From a virus: DNA of 44,337 nt. Below the pieces are notes generated by a model that saw nothing but the letters and a program-made list of their open reading frames with translations, was not told the DNA's origin and did no database searches. How positions within the stretch are numbered: the stretch's first letter is position 1; the number at the start of each line of letters is the position of its first letter. Location of the stretch: the IMG/VR virus record IMGVR_UViG_3300030090_001109, positions 1-44,337 of that record; one strand, 5' to 3'. This document shows positions 41,032 to 44,337 of the stretch, one piece after another. The translations under genes and the position numbers were made by a program.

Positions 41032-41257
41032 ATAATCTCCTTTGAACTAGATCTGGGTCTACTTCAGGTAATACGTTTGCTAATTTTGCTAATGGGTTGC
41101 CTTCGTATGCAACACCGCTTATATCATTTGCTTTCAGCCAATCACAGGCTGCTTTTAAATCTTGGGTAGTTGCTTCACCACCCTTAACTCTATCTAAAAA
41201 CTCTTGTGTGACCAACTGATGCAGTTCGTTAAACTGTGATTCAGTTGCTTTGTTCAT
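41015..41257 (-). CDS. Terminase small subunit (T7 gp18-like)
   Basis: 80 residues. MNKATESQFNELHQLVTQEF and GGEATTQDLKAACDWLKAND match the DNA packaging protein A (gp18) family: an N-terminal helix, then a TTxDLxAAxxWLKxNxI segment; the C-terminus ends LPEVDPDLVQRRLYGRNR. It recognises the packaging site and hands DNA to the large subunit. Position upstream of the large terminase fits T7 order, although two genes intervene. Confidence 0.85.
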   Translation of the reverse strand: MNKATESQFNELHQLVTQEFLDRVKGGEATTQDLKAACDWLKANDISGVAYEGNPLAKLANVLPEVDPDLVQRRLYGRNR

Positions 41258-41415
41258 TATTCTATGTCTAATCCTTTTTTGACCATAGCTAAAACTTTGT
41301 CATCAAGACTATTATCACTTTGCTCTACAAGTTTTTCTAGGATATCTACGATAAAAAATTTAAATTTATCGCTTTTTAAAAAGGTTAAAACGATTGGTTT
41401 TAGTAGTGCTAACAT
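41257..41415 (-). CDS. Small conserved protein, 52 residues
   Basis: I take the start MLALLKPIVLTFLKSDKFKF at 41415, reducing overlap with the gene upstream to 50 bases; the open frame begins at 41517. The hydrophobic N-terminal helix and the SDNSLDDKVLAMVKKGLD end recall a family I have seen in cyanophages. The amphipathic first half could lie on a membrane, perhaps assisting lysis. Function is unknown. Confidence 0.65.
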   Translation of the reverse strand: MLALLKPIVLTFLKSDKFKFFIVDILEKLVEQSDNSLDDKVLAMVKKGLDIE

Positions 41416-42010
41416 CTTTTTTTGGTAATAATGATTGTATAGGAACAATGTCGGAACATAATCCGTAAACTCTTGTTCCAGGGCGGATTGTAAAGCCCTT
41501 TTGTTGTAGTTCTGCACATTTTAATGCACGAACAAGTTCATAGTCTAAACGCATCTTCTCTTCTTGTCGTTTAGCTATATCTTTGCATTGTTTTAAACCC
41601 TCTCTGTCAAGTGGCACCATAAAATTTATTTGAAAACCCCAGTTTTCATTTAGCTGATAGCTTGAAGGATACAGTTCTCGTGTATCTTCGTCTGCTGAGT
41701 AGGGGTTTACATGGTTACCCATATAGAAAGGACTAAAAGTCATTGTGCTTCCATTACATTGTATGGATGGTCCATATGATTGTCTAGAAGACGCTCCATT
41801 GTTCTGAAATTGTATTGCCGAATTGGTGACATTTCCCGTGGCTGCGGCCACAGGATTGGAGCTATTATTGACTTTTGGCTCTTCAGCTAGTACTGGACTT
41901 ACTGAGAGAATACAGAGAGCGAGGTAGTTGTAGAGTTTATAGTGTAGTTTCTTGTTGTATCCCACTGCTCTACTACGCCAGCTGCTCTGGTTGTTACTTC
42001 TAAGTTCCAA
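41366..42010 (-). CDS. Conserved cyanophage protein with signal-like segment
   Basis: 214 residues from 42010, but the first residues overlap the gene upstream by 112 bases; a GTG at residue 17 (VGYNKKLHYK) is an alternative start. LYNYLALCILSVSPVLA (residues about 27-43) looks like a signal peptide ending at VLA-E. The conserved body has NSSNPVAAATGNVTNSAIQF, QCNGSTMTFSPFYMGN, then QCKDIAKRQEEKMRLDYELV and LKCAELQQKG. Several Cys may form disulfides. I recall similar proteins in many cyanophages next to terminase genes; some are reported as virion proteins. Exact role is unknown. Confidence 0.78.
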   Translation of the reverse strand: MELRSNNQSSWRSRAVGYNKKLHYKLYNYLALCILSVSPVLAEEPKVNNSSNPVAAATGNVTNSAIQFQNNGASSRQSYGPSIQCNGSTMTFSPFYMGNHVNPYSADEDTRELYPSSYQLNENWGFQINFMVPLDREGLKQCKDIAKRQEEKMRLDYELVRALKCAELQQKGFTIRPGTRVYGLCSDIVPIQSLLPKKDVSTTKTNRFNLFKKR

Positions 42011-42261
42011 GGTAATGTATTGTCAGTTACAGTAAATACAGCATCGCCTCCAGATATTCCAGCACTAGCTGCTGCTGATATATTACTACCACTCCAGGTA
42101 TTTACGGCAGCTCCGAACACCTGACGCTGTTCTGTTTCGACAATTGTTTGAGTGGTAGTAGTCGTACTATTCATCGACCCTGTAGTAAACTGAGGGGTTA
42201 CGACATTTGCTTTAGCTATGCTGGGTGATAACAAGGCTAATAGAATGATAATTTTTTTCAT
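41899..42261 (-). CDS. Secreted-type hypothetical protein, 120 residues
   Basis: A clear signal peptide (MKKIIILLALLSPSIAKA, cleavage after AKA) is followed by a Ser/Thr/Asn-rich, beta-strand-like body (NVVTPQFTTGSMNSTTTTTQ; FTVTDNTLPWNLEVTTRAAG). It is paired with the next signal-containing protein, with 112 bases of overlap, and overlaps the holin candidate by four bases. Both may be exported to the periplasm or be virion components; function is unknown. Confidence 0.8.
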   Translation of the reverse strand: MKKIIILLALLSPSIAKANVVTPQFTTGSMNSTTTTTQTIVETEQRQVFGAAVNTWSGSNISAAASAGISGGDAVFTVTDNTLPWNLEVTTRAAGVVEQWDTTRNYTINSTTTSLSVFSQ

Positions 42262-42551
42262 TGTTTTGTTTTATCTTCTTTTGACTTTTTGTTACCTGTA
42301 GACAGTCCAAAAGTGGCTAGTGCCCCCGTAAAAATCGAGGCTACGAAAGTGATATCAGCTGACGCATTTGTTTTTTTAACCATAGGAAGTTCAACATAAT
42401 TAAGAGTAATTATAAATCCACTCCATATGACAACACCCAAACGGACTGCTGCACCAAGAACTGCCATTTGTTCATCATGGTCGTCTACATTTTCTTTTAG
42501 TTTTTTTAGGAAACTTTTGGGTTGTCCTTTGATGACCTTATCTTCTTCCAT
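42258..42551 (-). CDS. Holin-like membrane protein
   Basis: 97 residues from the ATG at 42551 (MEEDKVIKGQPKSFLKKLKE). Two hydrophobic segments, AVLGAAVRLGVVIWSGFIIT (about residues 30-50) and ITFVASIFTGALATFGLS (about 65-83), are joined by a short polar loop and followed by a charged Lys-rich tail, the layout of class II holins. It is in the T7 gene 17.5 (holin) position, between fibre and terminase genes. No endolysin partner is recognised nearby. Confidence 0.68.
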   Translation of the reverse strand: MEEDKVIKGQPKSFLKKLKENVDDHDEQMAVLGAAVRLGVVIWSGFIITLNYVELPMVKKTNASADITFVASIFTGALATFGLSTGNKKSKEDKTKQ

Positions 42552-42889
42552 GCTGTTTTTAATATAGGTTTCATTGCAGTTACAACCCATTTAAAGGCTG
42601 CTGTTGCTGTTAGTGTTGCAGCTACAGAAACGACTGCTGTAGTAGAAGCCGTTATTAGTATTTCGTTTTCTGGTAAAGGCATTTTGACATCAATAATAGG
42701 TATATCAATTTGCCTTATGCCAGTAGGTGCTTCTTCTGTAGCCTCTGGTTCTGTGCCTTCTGGTTCTCTAAGATCACTAGGAGGTACTACCAAAGGTACA
42801 TAACTAGGAACGTCAGCAGTAGGCAACGGTATGGATATTGTTTCTATTCTTTCAACGCTGGGGAGGTTGATTCTTGGAAGGTTTTCCAT
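42506..42889 (-). CDS. Hypothetical membrane-anchored protein, 127 residues
   Basis: From the ATG at 42889: MENLPRINLPSVERIETISI, then PLPTADVPSYVPLVVPPSDL, a Pro/Glu-rich region, and a hydrophobic segment ASTTAVVSVAATLTATAAFK (about residues 80-99) with a basic C-terminus. I recall the LPSVERIxxIxIPLPTADVPxYxPLVVPPSDLR string from cyanophages in the same place. A spanin or virion membrane protein is possible. It overlaps the holin candidate by 46 bases. Confidence 0.75.
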   Translation of the reverse strand: MENLPRINLPSVERIETISIPLPTADVPSYVPLVVPPSDLREPEGTEPEATEEAPTGIRQIDIPIIDVKMPLPENEILITASTTAVVSVAATLTATAAFKWVVTAMKPILKTAWKKIRSSKDNPKVS

Positions 42890-43107
42890 GCGTCTTTTAC
42901 CTCTTGTGTCCAAACTACATTGCAGATAGTTTGAACCTCTGTAGGTTCATTAGTTATGTCTGAGTCTGGATGTAATACATATCTTTCAAAAGTTCTTGTT
43001 AGTTCAACACCATCTTTTTTGATGACTGTTGCTTTACGGACTTGCACCGCTTTGTATATACCGACAATTTCTATCTTGTCGTATTCAATAGATTCGCTTA
43101 ATGCCAT
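42844..43107 (-). CDS. Small hypothetical protein, copy B (complete, 87 residues)
   Basis: MALSESIEYDKIEIVGIYKA, ATVIKKDGVELTRTFERYVL and then the 3' part identical in DNA to copy A at 1-77, ending FQESTSPALKE. Differences from copy A are concentrated in the first 60 residues, the part next to the fibre gene. It follows the alternative fibre (43165-44337) as copy A follows the cupredoxin fibre. Function is unknown. Confidence 0.85.
   Translation of the reverse strand: MALSESIEYDKIEIVGIYKAVQVRKATVIKKDGVELTRTFERYVLHPDSDITNEPTEVQTICNVVWTQEVKDAWKTFQESTSPALKE
42904..42980. repeat. 77-bp exact repeat, internal copy
   Basis: Identical to window positions 1-77. Joining base 78 onward after this copy closes a circle of 42,903 bp in which the fibre, copy A and the downstream genes are continuous and in frame. 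Confidence 0.85.
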
Positions 43108-43147
43108 TAGGATTAATCTCCGATTAAAACAGGTTTAGGCTTAGTTT

Positions 43148-43168
43148 ATAGACGTAGCTTCGGTCTAT
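43148..43168 (-). other. Short hairpin at the end of the alternative fibre
   Basis: ATAGAC-GTAGCTTCG-GTCTAT, six pairs with a nine-base loop, overlapping the fibre stop codon. No T-run follows on the minus strand, so it is not a clear terminator. Confidence 0.35.
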
Positions 43169-44337
43169 GAGTCTGTAAAGTATGTACCAGACATCATTAC
43201 ATATAAAGCACTTCTATGAAAGTCACTTGCAGGAAAATCAGTCCAAGAACTATTTGATCGTGAAAGTAATCCATACCAAATTGTTGTGTTACCACTTAAG
43301 TAAAAAGCGGGAAGATGTCCTGTATCAAATGGTACGTTATAATATAGTACGTCTGCTGTTACTCCACACGCACCATTGCTAGGTCGGTGTCCACCAGTAA
43401 ATGGCATGTTAAAAATCTGTACAGTACCAGAGGCACTATTATTTAAATCAACACTATTAAATCTTACTTGAACTGTAACTTGTCTACCAATTTTAATATA
43501 AGTACCTGTACCAGTAACGTAATAACTACCAGGATTACCAGTACCACCTAATCTAGGCGTAAATGAACCCTCCTCATAGTCGTCAAGTCCGTTGGCTGCT
43601 GCGGTGTCTCCGTTAAACTTAATACCATCAGCATCAGTAATAGTTGCTATACTTCCACCTCTAGTAGCAATAGTAAACTTACCTATTTCAGCAGAACTAC
43701 TATCAGTTAATCTACCAACTTCAAAAACAATGCCATTACTGCTGTTACCACTTGTGTTGTTTTGGTGAGCATACATAACGCTTTGGTTATATGTACCAGT
43801 TCTACTATTATTTTTAAAAGTAAACGGTTGCGTAGTGCTTCCCTGAGTAGAAATCTTACCAACACCAGTTAAAGCTATATTACCGACAACATCAACACCA
43901 TTGCCGTTTATATCTACAATTTCTGTACCAGCTATATCAACTTCTATACGATCATTTTCTGTAATATCAACTAAAGAAGTTCCGTTTTTAATATTAAAAT
44001 CGTTTACATCTAAATCAGCACCTAGCTGTGGACTTGTATCAGATACTAAATCTGTATTTACTGTCTCAAATGTAGGATCTGCTCCGTTGTTTGCACGTAA
44101 GAACTTACCATCGTTAGATGATGTGCCGTGTGGTAGTTTGTCTAGCGTTACTGCTTCGTCTACAATGTTAGATGTAGTAACTGCGTTATCTGCTATTTTA
44201 GCTGCGTTAACTGCACCAGTTGCTATTTTAGCTGTAGTTACATTAGCATCTGCAATTTTAGCTGTAGTTACAGCATTTGATGCTAACTTACCATTATCTA
44301 CTGAACCACCAGCTATTTTACCTTGTGTAACTGCATC
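43165..44337 (-). CDS. Alternative tail fibre, C-terminal 390 residues (5' end cut by window edge)
   Basis: The frame is open from the last base of the window (44337) to the stop at 43165. It starts within VTTAKIAD-type repeats, then has DEAVTLDKLPHGTSSNDGKF and LRANNGADPTFETV, nearly identical to the cupredoxin fibre at 1100-1215. The middle differs (GADLDVNDFNIKNGTSLVDI) and the tip after LDDYEEGSFTP is unrelated to the other fibre's beyond the module border. Same architecture, different presumed receptor-binding end. It is an alternative allele or a tandem paralogue. Confidence 0.82.
   Translation of the reverse strand, partial: DAVTQGKIAGGSVDNGKLASNAVTTAKIADANVTTAKIATGAVNAAKIADNAVTTSNIVDEAVTLDKLPHGTSSNDGKFLRANNGADPTFETVNTDLVSDTSPQLGADLDVNDFNIKNGTSLVDITENDRIEVDIAGTEIVDINGNGVDVVGNIALTGVGKISTQGSTTQPFTFKNNSRTGTYNQSVMYAHQNNTSGNSSNGIVFEVGRLTDSSSAEIGKFTIATRGGSIATITDADGIKFNGDTAAANGLDDYEEGSFTPRLGGTGNPGSYYVTGTGTYIKIGRQVTVQVRFNSVDLNNSASGTVQIFNMPFTGGHRPSNGACGVTADVLYYNVPFDTGHLPAFYLSGNTTIWYGLLSRSNSSWTDFPASDFHRSALYVMMSGTYFTDS

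Overview
The window is nearly all of the genome of a T7-like podovirus (Autographiviridae type) of a marine picocyanobacterium (Prochlorococcus or marine Synechococcus). The T7-like part is shown by single-subunit RNA polymerase, gp2.5-type SSB, endonuclease I, primase-helicase, a family A DNA polymerase, gp6-type exonuclease, portal, scaffold, capsid, tail tubular A/B, gp13-16-like internal proteins, tail fibres and terminase, in T7 order. The cyanobacterial part is shown by a high-light-inducible (Hli) gene, class I ribonucleotide reductase genes, a glutamine-II/Downstream-peptide type RNA, small conserved cyanophage proteins and operator sites matching the cyanobacterial LexA-box pattern. 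Base composition is AT-rich. I see no psbA, talC, tRNA gene, endolysin or phage repressor.

All genes are on the minus strand, so the genome reads right to left. (1) About 38.3-34.5 kb: early region of small unknown proteins, flanked by non-coding DNA that probably holds the physical genome ends. (2) 35.3-31.2 kb: a tandem array of five LexA-box-like dyads, then three small genes, a tyrosine integrase and the phage RNA polymerase. (3) 31.2-23.2 kb: SSB, endonuclease I, primase-helicase, DNA polymerase split into exonuclease and polymerase ORFs, an endonuclease VII-like HNH gene, exonuclease, a DUF3310 gene and both RNR subunits. (4) 23.2-17.5 kb: portal, scaffold, an island of about ten tiny basic proteins plus Hli, the riboswitch with a 17-residue peptide ORF, a structured leader, major capsid protein and a UUCG-loop terminator. 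(5) 17.5-0.2 kb: tail tubular A/B, internal core proteins, a 1425-residue fibre with a self-cleaving S74 chaperone, and a second fibre with a cupredoxin-like N-terminus. (6) Continuing at the right end of the window (43.1-38.7 kb): small membrane or secreted proteins, a holin candidate, small terminase, HNH, large terminase and a late terminator.

The window starts with a 77-base sequence repeated exactly at 42904-42980. Joining position 1 to the internal copy gives a gene-consistent circle of 42,903 bp. The remaining 42981-44337 carries an alternative fibre with the same architecture and a different tip. It is either a second allele in the phage population or a tandem duplicate of the fibre locus.

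The most notable points are the SOS-like operator array in front of the integrase/RNA-polymerase module, the glutamine-type riboswitch in front of the capsid gene, the two-version fibre locus, the copper-site-like domain on a tail fibre, and the split DNA polymerase.
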